From contig JAYKKR010000030.1 in the NCBI GenBank assembly GCA_036971615.1, forward strand, positions 310,001 through 374,000: a DNA stretch of 64,000 nucleotides, written 5' to 3'. The DNA is from Amyloporia xantha (lineage: Eukaryota > Basidiomycota > Agaricomycetes > Polyporales > Adustoporiaceae). The notes below the pieces were generated by a model, which was not told the DNA's origin, did not search any database, and was given only the letters and a program-made list of their open reading frames with translations. Below are positions 25,686 through 35,975 of the stretch, one piece after another (within the stretch, counting starts at the first letter, position 1; each line of letters opens with the position of its first letter). The position numbers were made by a program, and so were the translations under genes.

Positions 25686-27585
25686 TCATGCTGTATGTAT
25701 AATAATAATAATGCCTTGCTCAGTGAAGTACGCCGTAAATGGCTGGAAATGAGACAACTCCTGGTCCTGCGCGTAGCGCCCTTCATCCATGGCGGTGGGG
25801 TCCTTGGAGAATCCTACGTAGTGGTGGTACTTGCCATGGTGGTCTGGCAGCCACACATTGACTTGGTCAGTTGATTGCGCCGTCCAGAAATGAGTGAAGC
25901 CGACTTACATTTTACCTCGCCTGGCCTGAGCCCAAGCTGCGCCGAGCGATCGCTCGAGCCACTGGCCTCTGCCTCCTGGAGAGGACAGTCCGCGTGCTCC
26001 TTGCCCTTCCCTTTAGCCACCGCTGGAGGTGGCTTCCCAACCCACGCCTTCAGCGAGCTGAGCGACGTCTTCGGGAGCGGCGCTATTGGGCGGGACGCAG
26101 CGGCATCGCAAGTCGCTGATGCCACCCGCAGCTGGCTGTCCACCTCCGCGTCGTCCTTTGCATCGACATCCGCGCTACCCGCCTTGCCATCGTCCTTTTC
26201 CCCTTCTTCTTCATCCACATCCATCTCATCGCTCGCCTTCGATTCCGAACCCTTCGCCGCCGCTTTGCCCCGCTTGCCTCTATCCTCCACAAACTCCTTC
26301 CTCTCCTCGTCCTAGCGCGGTGGAGGAGGCTTGATGCTATCGGCGAGGCTGTTCTTGATGACGTCCTGATACTTGCTTGCCAGGACAGCACCGTAGGGGC
26401 CCCTGATCTGATTGCCGCTCAGGTTGTGTGGCGCGATCGAGCATCCTATCTTGCGCTTCAGGCAGCGCATGCAACGCCGACCGTCCACGACAGCAAGCCT
26501 GCACTCAGCTTTGGCCTTGGCGCAATTTCCGCAAGGCATCGCTTGAAGGCATGTCAGTCAGCATCGCTGGCCGCGCATCCGGTAAACGTACTCACCGAGA
26601 CAAATGTCTCCATCTCCTCCATCTCCTCACTCTCGCCTTGAGTGTCCTCGTCCATGTCGTCATCTTCGGGCGCCGGCGAGGCCTTCGCCTTTCCCTTTCC
26701 CTTCCCCGTCGACAATCCCGCCTTTGCCTTCGACCGCGTCTGCCTGGCGTCATCATCCTTTCCCGCAGGAGACTTGCGCGATGAAGCCTTCTCGTTTGTC
26801 TTCGACGTTGATGGCCCCGCCTTCGTCTTCGTCCGCGGCTCAGACTAGTTCCCGGCTTCGTTGTTGCAGCCCCTCCGTGCCGTGGCTTCTTTGTTACTGG
26901 TGCAGCGATGACGACACCCTCATTGCCGTCCGTCGCTGGTGTTGTTCCCTTTGACCTTCTAGAGGCCGCCCCTGTGTCGTCATCCGCCCCCTTCTTCACC
27001 ACTTTCCCTCGACTCCCGCCCACCTCTGCCTCCTCCGTCACCCCACTTGGCCCCGCAACTGCATCCCCACCCAGCGCAACCTCGCTCGTACGCTTGCGCA
27101 ACAGCGCTGCTGAGCCATTAGTGATGACGTGGCATAGGGTTTCGCAGTGCACTCACCTTTCCACCAAAGGTTTCCCCCGAGGTCTTCGGCAATGTAATCG
27201 CCATGCCACACGTATTTGGAGAGGCCATGGCTTTGAATGGCGGGGTTGTCAACCTTGATGGCAGTCAAGTCCACTCCGCGCTTCTTGTGTGACGCCACCG
27301 TGTATTGCGCCATGGTGCTGACCAACAGCGGCAGCACTTGTAATCCCTCACGGTGTTTTCCCAGCACCTTGATCTTTGCGAAGATCGATTGCTAGAGGCG
27401 CCATTATACAGACTCAGCGCCACATTGCTCACCCTGATTGTGTTACAATCACTTACCACTTCCTCCCAGAAGTTGCTCTCAAACACCTTGTAATTCGTGT
27501 CGCGCTTCCCGGGCAGAAACTTCAGCGCCTCTTCCAGGCGCACTGCGGCGATGATGATGTTGCTGTTGATGCTGGAGGCGGACAT
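25686..27585 (-). pseudogene. gene X of the element: Zn(2)Cys(6)-like protein, disrupted
   Basis: Exon 1 is 27585-27457 (43 codons, MSASSINSN start) and exon 2 is 27391-27157; the third begins at 27106 with an in-frame join. The order is a conserved N-terminal domain ending LSKYVWHGDYIAEDLGGNLWWKG, a basic Lys/Ser-rich linker, then C-x2-C-x6-C-x9-C-x2-C-x6-C (CGNCAKAKAEC with CMRCLKRKIGC, 26,539-26,430). That spacing fits the fungal binuclear zinc cluster. An acidic stretch and a C-terminal segment VNVWLPDHHGKYHHY-like (last exon, ending 25,686) follow. The frame is broken: it shifts near 26,850, and an in-frame TAG lies at 26314-26312. The first exons match the copy at 45393-45942. Probably a decayed DNA-binding protein of the element; family unknown. 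Confidence 0.6.
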
Positions 27586-27837
27586 GGTGGTAGAAGCAAA
27601 GCGAGATGGGATTTGAGAGCTGTGGTGATAGCGGTGGTGGTGGTGGTGGTGGTGGTGGTGGTAGAAGAAGAGACGAAGTCAGACCCACGCGGCGCATCGC
27701 GTTGGTTGATGGCGGGCGCCTGGCGGAAAGATCCGCGCCTGTTCGATCGGCACCGCACGTGTCGCGCTCATGGGTATATTAGATGCCTCTAGACGAACTT
27801 GGCACATTTCCGCATTCCTTCCGCCTTGCTTTCAACC
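27586..27837. promoter_or_regulatory. divergent intergenic region between X and Y
   Basis: 252 bases separate the start codons of the two divergent genes; the second copy has 230 bases between its starts. It holds nine or ten GGT units at 27,633-27,661. It must contain both promoters. Confidence 0.5.
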
Positions 27838-30800
27838 ATGTCGGAACACGCAGACGAGCTAGGTGAGCACATCATGTAGATATCCTCACACGCCAACCTG
27901 CGCTTACTCCCCTCAGCCCGCCAAATACTAGACTTCAAGTCCTCGCCCATCAGAGGGGATGTTTCTCGCCCAATTCTGGATGTGGTGTCTTCGCCTTCGC
28001 CTTCGCCCTCACGCACTCTGCCACCAGCGCGTACGCTTGGCGATTTGTCCACATCGCCATCCCCATCCCCGCCGCCGCTAAACTTTTGCTTTGCTATGTC
28101 GCCAACGCCTGACTTTGCCAAAGTTCAGGGGGGATCTGCACAACGTAGCACTCCTCTCGATATGCCGCCACCGCCGTCCGCGCCTACTTCGAAAAGACGT
28201 GTGGACCTCGTCTTCCCCCAATTAATGTCCCCTCAACTACGTAGGCCCACAATGCAGTCGGCATTGTCCCAAGATATAGATCTCTTCCGTCCATCGCTCA
28301 ACATTTCGCCCTCACCGACGAATACCTCGCTATCAAGACAACCGTTGGATTTCACCTCGCCATCGCAAATGCAGACCTCACCTTTTAGATCCGCCCTGGA
28401 CCTTTCGCCATCGCAGGTAAACACCCCTTTGCACTGTCCACGGCTTGACCTGGCGGCATCTCCAGAGCGAGTGCACAGCGCCCAGCCTACCTTCGAGTCG
28501 CCTGTCCCTCATCGTGCACACCTCGACTTGTCGCCATCGCTGTCTCCAGTCCTCCAGCTCCGCGATCAGCTGGATCTCCCGGCCACTCCATCCCCAGGTA
28601 TGTCCACACTCATGTTTTTTAACCTATTTGCTACTGAAACTCCATTCCTCTACTATTAAAGATAGAGGCGCGCCTATGGATGGCGTCGTGGATGGCGGCG
28701 TGGATGGCGGCGTGGATGGCGGCGTGGACGGTGGAATGGATGGCGGGATGGACGGCGCACTTGATGACGACCTTGCGCATAGCCAAGATGGCGATGTTGA
28801 CATGGCGGATGAGCGCCTCATCCAACTCAATCGCCAGGTATTTTGCCTCGCTTTCTCTTGCCTTTGTGTTTGAATACTCATAGACAGTATCTTGACATCA
28901 TAAATGAGGTGTTGGACGAGCACAACATACCCCGTGGTCCTCTGATAAGTGAAAGCCCTCCATCGCCTTCATTGTCATGCTGATACCACTCCAGGACTTG
29001 GAGGCACACCGTCAGCGGCTCAGAGACCGTGGCCAGGATCTCCCTCGTACCTTCGCCCTCGCTCCCATTCTGGATCACAACGAGGACATCATTGACTCAA
29101 GTAAGTACAGCAAAATTCACCCTTTGACCATACTTAAATATGCAAAGAATTGGAGAATCCATACTTTGATGATGGCAGAGGCCACTCCCCCAATAGCGCC
29201 ATGAACACCATCGAGATTAAATTCGGTATGACTCTGCGCTCGCAATTTGCCATTCGCTAAAGAAAACAATAGAAGGTTTTCCTCGTGGAAGCGAATAAAA
29301 CTTGATGTTCCTTCAAGTGCAATCCCTGAGCGAGAGGTTACGACGTTGTAAGGAATGGGTATGCGCTACCCTATGAACGGACGGTAGGGCAGGACGAGAC
29401 AGCGGAACGGAGGAGATGCGATCACGCGGGACAAAGGAGCTCGGCGGAAGCAAGCATGGCATTCAAACGGAACGACTACAGGACGGAACGCTAATCTACG
29501 GCGATGGGAGCGTCGGGCCCTTCCCCACCGACGTCAGAGAACGAGCGGTGGCGCGGGGGATGATAAATAGTCTCCCGGTGGTAACGGAAATCCTCCTCCG
29601 CAGGGGTACGGGCCCGCGAGGGACCTCCCTCCCGACGTCCTCCCCTCCCTCCCAGAGCATGAGCGGCAACACGGATCGAGTGCTCTAGGTCTTCGAACGC
29701 CCGCGGATAGGGACGCATACGGTCCAAAGTGTCCGAGAACTGGCGGGCGACAAGTTCGAGCCGTTCTAAAGCTTCATCGGTACGTTCCTCGGCGATGCGG
29801 GGAGGGGTCCAGAAGGCCTCTTCCGTGTACAACGGGAGGGGAGGCGGAGTACCAGCTTCGTCCCGCTGCGCATTGGAACGAACCTCGTCGGGGCTCCAGG
29901 CGATCCCAGGATAGGGGACTGCACCGTGATGGCTCAGGGAGGAGCGGAAGATCGAGTCGATGTAGTGGACGAGCTCGCGGAGGGTGACGAAGGCAGTGAG
30001 CGGAGGGAGCGTGAGGTTCCCCGCGGCTATGGCTTGGGCTCAAGCTTCATAGGCAAGGCGCTGCGGGACGGGACGTGAGGGGAAGGAAAGAGAAGTAAAA
30101 GAGAAGGTGGACAAACCAGCAGCCAGCGCACTCCGTGCGCCCAGGCAAGCCAAGCAGCCGGATCGGAAGGGCGGAATGAAGGCTCAACAACGCACTCAGC
30201 GCGAAGCACGTCTACGAGGAGGAGGTAGCGGCGGACGTGGAGGGAACCGATGGGGTCGGTGGGTTCGGCAGGCTCAGACATGGCGAATGAGGCGAAGGGA
30301 GGGAAGAGCGCACGGAAGGAGGATAAGTAAGTCAGGGGAAGAGTCGGAGGGGAGGTAGCGGGAGGTAGCGGGAGGAAGCGGGAGGGAGAGTGACGTGGCA
30401 GCGCACGCGGGACGAGGTATATATGAGGAAGGGGGACGAGGCGGAAGGGGCATCTACCATCTGGTACGAGCTGCGACTGGGATTTTGACTTTCACGCGAC
30501 CGGGTTTTCTTGCTCAGCGGAGCTACACTGCGTTTTACTTCTACGAGAGGGCGAGCAAGCGGCTTGACCCATTTTACTGCGACCCGGGATATCTACTGCG
30601 TACTTAGGACTGCGACTGCAACTTGACTGGGATAGCACACATAGAGCATCCCCCATATACTTACGAGTCTCTAGCTCAATCAATCCTTTTCTCTCTTGCT
30701 CATCCTCCGTGCCAGACGCTGCGAACATCTTCACTCCCCTTCCCCTTCGACTCATCGATCTGTTCCTTCCAGGTGTGCTTATCGCACAGCGGGAGGAGCA

Positions 30801-30948
30801 CCAAGCCTTACAACGTATAGAAGAGGACATTGATGTTGCCAACGCAATCTTGAAGCTCCACCAGCCCATCAAATCCTTGCTCACAGCCAAGCCACCGCAG
30901 GACGGGACCACTGGGGTTGAAGCCATGATGTGGAATGGCAAGATATAA
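27838..30948 (+). CDS. gene Y of the element: proline/serine-rich repeat protein with coiled-coil tail
   Basis: Proposed exons are 27838-27862, 27917-28597, 28662-28837, 28888-28908, 28995-29100 and 30773-30948, giving 394 residues. All joins keep the frame; the fourth (GTGTTG donor) is the weakest, and an alternative stops at 28983. The second exon encodes about ten degenerate units of the type LDLSPSPxxxP, then a Gly/Asp-rich (DGGV)n stretch, then a charged helix (DERLIQLNRQ, RQRLRDRGQ, REEHQALQRIEEDID). The last intron is 1672 bp, far longer than others here, and contains gene V on the opposite strand. Composition suggests a disordered scaffold. A frameshifted, 3'-truncated relative is at 45162-44449, again divergent from X. 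No known family recognised. Confidence 0.6.
28678..28756 (+). repeat. 12-bp coding minisatellite (DGGV/DGGM)
   Basis: Six to seven units of GATGGCGGCGTG and variants, in frame inside exon 3 of gene Y. Units three to five are nearly identical, suggesting recent slippage. The decayed copy of Y ends before this point. Confidence 0.85.
29491..30281 (-). pseudogene. gene V, antisense inside the last intron of gene Y
   Basis: Two exons, 30281-30117 and 30060-29491, join in phase through a 56 bp intron with a long pyrimidine tract (CTTCTCTTTTACTTCTCTTT). The product would be about 244 residues: MSEPAEPTDPIG start, RRYLLLVDVLRAECVV, an aromatic/hydrophobic middle (VTLRELVHYIDSIFRSSL), and a helical segment ERLELVARQFSDTLDRM before an Arg/Pro-rich end. 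A TGA at 30042-30040 interrupts an otherwise continuous frame, at a position where TGG would fit (YEA-stop-AQAIAAGN). The protein could resemble retroelement Gag helices, but I do not recognise it. A TATA-like box sits about 140 bases upstream. It lies wholly within an intron of Y and is transcribed against it. Confidence 0.5.
30418..30424 (-). promoter_or_regulatory. TATA-like box of gene V
   Basis: TATATAT on the minus strand, 137 bases upstream of the gene V start codon, in an otherwise GC-rich stretch. Confidence 0.4.
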
Positions 30949-31124
30949 TTTGTTATACAGTATATACTCCAATGTCGTTGGCATCAAGGACAAAATGTAG
31001 TCACAGAATATTGAGTTGCTTTACCAATATACGCGAACACATGACCTGGCGGCACCGATACCGTGCCATAAAAATACCATCCCAGTGGGCATACCAGGCC
31101 CATAAGCGCGGCGCGCCATGATGC

Positions 31125-31449
31125 GCGATATGAATACCACTGCATCCACCATCGGCCGACACTACTTGAAGGCGATAATATACCATGGAAATATGGTGCA
31201 CTCGGCCGTGCCGTATCTAAAGGCTATATTATACCCTCTCGGCCGACACTACTTGCAGGCGAGAATATACCACAGAAATATGGCGCCCTCGGCCGCGCCG
31301 TATCTACAGGCTATATTATACCCTCTCGGCCGACCCTGCACTGCAGGCTATAGCGATGGCGTCGGCCGACGTCCGCTCTCCTTACTAAGTAATAAAAATT
31401 TCACCCATATCTCTCCCTATAGAGTAGGCTATAGTGACTGTATGGTGTG
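31125..31449 (-). repeat. right terminal inverted repeat with tandem sub-repeats
   Basis: Mirror image of the left terminal repeat. Three units contain GGCGAGAATATACCA-like and CTATATTATACCCTC segments and end in the shared terminal core and GGTGTG. It is slightly longer and cleaner than the left repeat. Confidence 0.8.
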
Positions 31450-31455
31450 GTAAAA

Positions 31456-33795
31456 CATGCTTGTAACCGTAATCAATCAAAAACTGAACTCATCAGCCTC
31501 CTGCGCAAATCGTCAGCAAAAGGTCAATGAACTGCACAATATAAGAGTGACAACATACTGTAACTCGCATGCTGCAAACGCAGCTCCAAAATTTTGTCTG
31601 TGTCAAAATGGAAGTACTCATCCAAACAAATCTGCTTCTCCTGTCATCTCATTTCAAGGTCCTACTCGTGGAACGCATTGGACACATACTCCCCTCAGCT
31701 TTGCGTCCATATAAAGCAAGGCTTGATCCTGACGGTGTCATATTCAGGAATGCAGCGCAGTGGGAGTACAAACGGTTTGACTGTAGCAACCGGATGTGCT
31801 GGGATTGGGATCCTTGAATCGCAGAAGTCAACCGGTGCCCAGAACTCCATTTGCATGTTTTAATGGTTAATACACTGCAATCAAATTGAGCTGCATACTT
31901 ACCCGTTCTCTCAGCCCATATCTACCACCTAGTATCTGTCCGGCACCGCAGAGAGGGGCCACCCAGAAGCCTCGCTGGCCAAGTCTGGTCACAAAACAAG
32001 GACGGGCCTTCTTCTGATACGCACCGCCCGACGCTTGGGCAAAATGTTTACTATGAAGGATTAGCTTTATGATAGCAAGGTCTAACGAATGCGATGAGGT
32101 CATCGTGGTTGCGGATGGAGTTGAAAGAAGCTGTGTCTTCGTTTAAAGATATCGAAGGTGACGAGGAAATATGAGAGCTTGCTTGCGTTGTGTAAGTGTC
32201 TTTGTTCGAGATGTCAGAAGTCACGAGAAAGGATTAACGGCTGGTTGGCAAGCATTTCTTTGGGCAAGGAAAATATCAGTAGCAGTACCGCTGTATTTAG
32301 ATTGAAGACTTACCATCGCATCAGAAACGACCAGTCAGATTCAATAGATTCAATAAGCTTACCACTGTTGAAATGAATGACGAACAGATTGCTGTATTGT
32401 GAAACACTGTGTTTCACATTGCACAAAACACCTATGTAAAGCTAACGATAATACATGATGAGATATAGCAAGTCCTATAATGGAAATACGTGTGGGACAA
32501 GAGGAGCATGACCAGCCACGTCGTAGAAAGTTTGTACATAGAACTGTACGAGCTTCTTTTCCCTGTCATGCAACAATGCATCCGCACATGTAGATACAAA
32601 GACTCCCCTGCAAATATCACCTGGTACGTGTGGCCATCTGCATACAACTTTGCGAAAGGCTTCGAGATTACTTAATCAATCACGAATATGCTCCGTGGCA
32701 AAATCGGTGTGCGATGTTGGAAGCCGAAGTACGAGCATACGATGATATCGTTGGTCAAATACTTTTGTGAGAAGGTCCTCGCGCGTGAAATCCAGATCCC
32801 ACAAATGCTTCGCAATCGGATTGACTGACGGCACAAGGTAATTGTCCAACGCCCACAGCTCGAAGTGGAATCCTATCTCGAAGAGCACACCATACCGTCT
32901 TTGTCAGTTATAGTGGATAATCTTCTTTACACTTTGTACACTTTTTGTCTAATCTACCCCATACCTGAGTGCTTCACACTCTTTAATCCTCTGGATTATC
33001 CCAAGATTTCCCCACTGTTAGGCTACCTTCATTATGCCGGATCATCCAGAGGATAAGCCTGAGAATAATACAGAAGATTATCTGGAAGATAATCCAGAGG
33101 ATTATCAAAAGAAATCAATTATGACAGCAGCAGGGATTGAGCGCCAGAATTCCCACACTTCCATAATAGGCAAGTAGGCAGGCAACCTAACCACTACACC
33201 ATAAGTCCTTGTATATAGGTCTAAGGTTTAGTCAATATATACTATAGTCTCCCCAAGGGATGCTATATATCTGGACTTCAACAAATTTCGACTTTTTGGC
33301 TGTTTCTGTATTGAGCCATATACAGCTGGATTAGATTTTATAAAAGAAGAGCTAATCCAGCTTCTTGACTTAGCTTAATCCAGAAGTTTTTGAGCCGAAA
33401 TGTTCACTTGGTAGTGCGCACCTCTAGGAGCCCTTGTAGCTACTTGTTGCCCCTGTATCTCGACAACTACAATTTCTTTTAACATAATTCTTGAATCAAT
33501 ACATTCTGTCAGAGTCCCAAAAGTGAGCCCCAGCAAAAGAAACCGCCGCTGTGTGCGTGTGCATGCATCCGAAAGATGATCGCCGCACAGCCACCTTCTG
33601 CGCACGACTTCTTCGCTTCTACTGCTATCATACATAATCTGCCCTACTATATCTCATAATTCCATGATTCAGCGCCGCACTGGATGCACCAGAGTCTGAA
33701 TCACAGTACCAAAGTGCTTGTAATCTGCCAGCAGCTGTTCAATTGTCCGTCTCTTGCAGCCAATGTAGCGAGAAATGGATGAGATATCGGTTGAG
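31456..33795. other. gene-free stretch with small repeats and a transposon scrap
   Basis: No complete gene. At 33,669-33,795 (minus) a short open piece reads SRYIGCKRRTIEQLLADYKHF (in part), which has the look of a helix-turn-helix from a transposase N-terminus; it is fused in frame to the Est1-like fragment at the duplication breakpoint. An inverted-repeat mini-element lies at 32985-33106. Confidence 0.4.
32985..33106. mobile_element. 122-bp palindromic mini-element (MITE-like)
   Basis: It begins AATCCTCTGGATTATC and ends with the near-inverse GATAATCCAGAGGATT. Internal copies of ATCCAGAGGATAA occur in the middle. Another run of related TAATCCAG motifs lies at 33,330-33,390. No target duplication could be fixed. 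Confidence 0.5.
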
Positions 33796-34672
33796 GGGTC
33801 CCCTTTCGAGTCGTCATCATCACCATCCTCAATGATCCCGTCCGTCTGATCGCCGGACTCGACCTTGTCGAGAACCTCCATCTCGATGTTGTGCTCTTCG
33901 GATGCAGCCTCCTGTGACCAGAAGCCCATGGCATAGACCTTCTTGCCACTCCAGCCCATGCCTCGCAGGCACCAGTCCTCGGCCAGCGGCTTGGATCCGC
34001 TTGTCAACAACGGCGCGCCATCGCCACACTCCTTCTGAAACTCGCGGTACATGATCCGACGGGGTACGCTCTCGAGGAACTTCGCAAGAACGTTCCACGG
34101 GATAGCGCGCTCCAATATCGCAAGCGCGTGGCTGTCCTTCAGCGTGGTGGCGAGGAATGTAAGGAAGATGGTGATGTATGGGTTGAGGGTCGAGTGTGCG
34201 AATGGTGATGATTTTCGCATCGGCTTCTCGAGGACGTGGGCGAGCATTGAGAACGCGAGCTGCATACCTGTCGACAGCGCCGGGGAAGCGCGGGCTTGCT
34301 CGGGGATGGGATGGTGTCAGAGAGCATGGGGGAAGACTTGTGATGTGCGCATAGCGCCTCGGGAGGCACATCTTCATCATCAATGTCCATCCTCTTCTCA
34401 TCATCCTCCGCCTTCTTTGCCATTAACTTCACTCGTCCAGCTGCGGCGTTCGCCACTATTGGGCTGACGCTCGCCTTGCCGATGTGTGCTTCTCGACCTC
34501 CGATACCGGAGATGCGCCTGAGGACAGTGTTTGGCCGACCATATTCCAAGACGGCGCACAGGTTCACGACAGCCATCATGATCCAGTCGCGTTCTTGAAC
34601 AACGGTGCCTTCTAGATACGCCCCATAAGTTAGCATGTGTCCTGGCCAGGCAGTCGGAGCCCATTCAGTCAT
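33796..34672 (-). pseudogene. Est1/SMG-like gene fragment, left copy (frameshifted)
   Basis: The minus strand reads RDWIMMAVVNLCAVLEYGRP, then NPYITIFLTFLATTL, ERAIPWNVLAKF and EDWCLRGMGWSGKKVYAMGFW. These fit the Est1-type region of fungal SMG5/6/7-like proteins (telomerase and nonsense-mediated decay), from memory. The ATG at 34672 is supplied by the transposon terminus next to it (MTEWAP). The copy lacks one C in a run (34,282-34,285 on the plus strand) compared with the right copy, so the frame shifts after ALP. At 33,796 it is cut and joined to unrelated sequence. Confidence 0.6.
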
Positions 34673-35160
34673 TATAGCCTAATGACTAGGGAGAGATATG
34701 GGTGATATTTTCCCTACAGTGTAAGGAGAGCGGACGTCTGCTGACGCCATAATATTGCCTTGGCTGCAGTGTGAGCCGATGGCGCAAATATCGCCTGAAA
34801 AGACTGGCGGCCCACTGCACCCTATTTTACCGCTATATTTTTGCCTGCGCTGTAGCTTCGGCCAATGGTATAATATACTCTGGTGCGATGTGTCGGCCCA
34901 CTGCGCCCTATTTTACCACTATATTTTTGCCTGCGCTGTAGTTTTGGCCAACACTATAATGTACCCTGTGGAGATGTGTCAGCCCACTGCGCCGCATTCT
35001 ACCGCTATATTTTTGCCTGCGCTGTAGCTTCGGCCAATGCTATAATATACTCTGGTGCGATGTGTCGGCCCACTGCGCCATATTCTACCGCTATATTTTT
35101 GCCTGCTCTGTAGCTTCGGCCAACGCTATAATGTACCCTGTGGAGATGTGTCTGCCTACC
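34658..35160 (+). mobile_element. left-type terminus of the X/Y element family with 85-bp sub-repeats
   Basis: It starts GAGCCCATTCAGTCATTATA and has the shared core AGGGAGAGATATGGGT. About five units of some 85 bp follow, each with GCTGTAGCTTCGGCC, TATAATATACTC and a CCACTGCGCC block. This sub-repeat class differs from that of the 25,340 element but the terminus is the same. Its partner end could be the terminus ending at 43,724. Confidence 0.65.
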
Positions 35161-35414
35161 TGTAACAAATATACTTCTCTCACTCACACCTGATATGCGC
35201 TGCACCCAATCTCTATTCCAGAGAGTGTCTACAGTATGCATACATAGGTATTAATGTGAAAGAAGTGTTAGTCTTAGAAAGGAAATAGATGGTGGCATAT
35301 ATGCTGGCACACAAACATATGTAAATATAGATGATAAGGGCATATAAGCCTAGGATAAGGGATTATAATAATATAATGGAATATAATTGAATAGATATGT
35401 AACGGCACGTTACA
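35161..35414 (-). repeat. LTR (3' LTR in the coding direction)
   Basis: 254 bases bounded by TGTAAC and GTTACA. Base-by-base reading found no difference from the other LTR at 40759-41012. Confidence 0.92.
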
Positions 35415-35424
35415 TCCTCCCCTA
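35415..35424 (-). promoter_or_regulatory. polypurine tract
   Basis: On the minus strand TAGGGGAGGA directly precedes the LTR, the normal place for the plus-strand primer of an LTR element. Confidence 0.6.
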
Positions 35425-35975
35425 CCGGACTCGTACCACGGGTCCAACAGGAGGAAGGGCCCATCACACTTTGAAGTGGATGAAACCAGTGGAATGTATT
35501 CCTTGCAGGAGACGATGAAGTCCCCGCAGCAACAGTTCACAATCAAATTGTGAACACTCCACGCAGGTCAAGGAGTAGTACTTAGACATGTGGCAAGCAC
35601 AGTCCGCAGCAGAGTTGACATCAACGCAAACCAGTCCCCAGAGACCAGTGAGCGCCAACATCGCATCTGAGTCCCAGGCAGTAGGGTCACTCTGCCTTTG
35701 GACCAGCAGGACACAGGGGGGTTACCTCTGCATCCTCAGCAATGTTATCCATTGCTGATGACCTGGAGAGGCATCAAGGTGCATCGCCGAATCCGTCGTC
35801 GGTCATGATAGTGGATGACGACTGATTCGAGGAAATACGGCATGCCACACCGGTTAGGCATGTGGCAAGTCCACAGAGATATGCTGCACCAGTTGAGCAT
35901 GCAGCATGTCCATAAATATGGCATCCCGAATTGTGAAGTATTCGGCACACCCACTGACGTACCACGCGACACCGG

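Larger units (their letters stand above)
25340..31449. mobile_element. 6.1 kb inverted-repeat element carrying genes X, Y and V
   Basis: Both ends carry the shared terminus TATAGCCTACTCTATAGGG and AGAGATATGGGT in inverted orientation, followed by about 300 bp of matching tandem sub-repeats. Candidate 6-bp target duplications GTAAAA lie at 25334-25339 and 31450-31455. The two termini differ slightly outside the shared core (left GAGCCCATTCAGTCAT, right CACACCATACAGTCAC); related termini of both kinds recur at 34,658, 43,724, 53,930 and 57,628, so this is a repeated family. Inside lie a divergent gene pair (X minus, Y plus) and gene V nested in Y. No transposase or integrase was recognised, so it may be non-autonomous or use an unknown enzyme. 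Confidence 0.65.

Noticed and set aside
29416..29688. Plus-strand frame opposite gene V
   Set aside because: Shadow of the GC-rich minus-strand coding sequence.
34755..35113. Repeated frames with PLRPILPLYFCLRCSFGQ-like units
   Set aside because: Produced by the 85-bp sub-repeats of the element terminus; no start context or splice structure.
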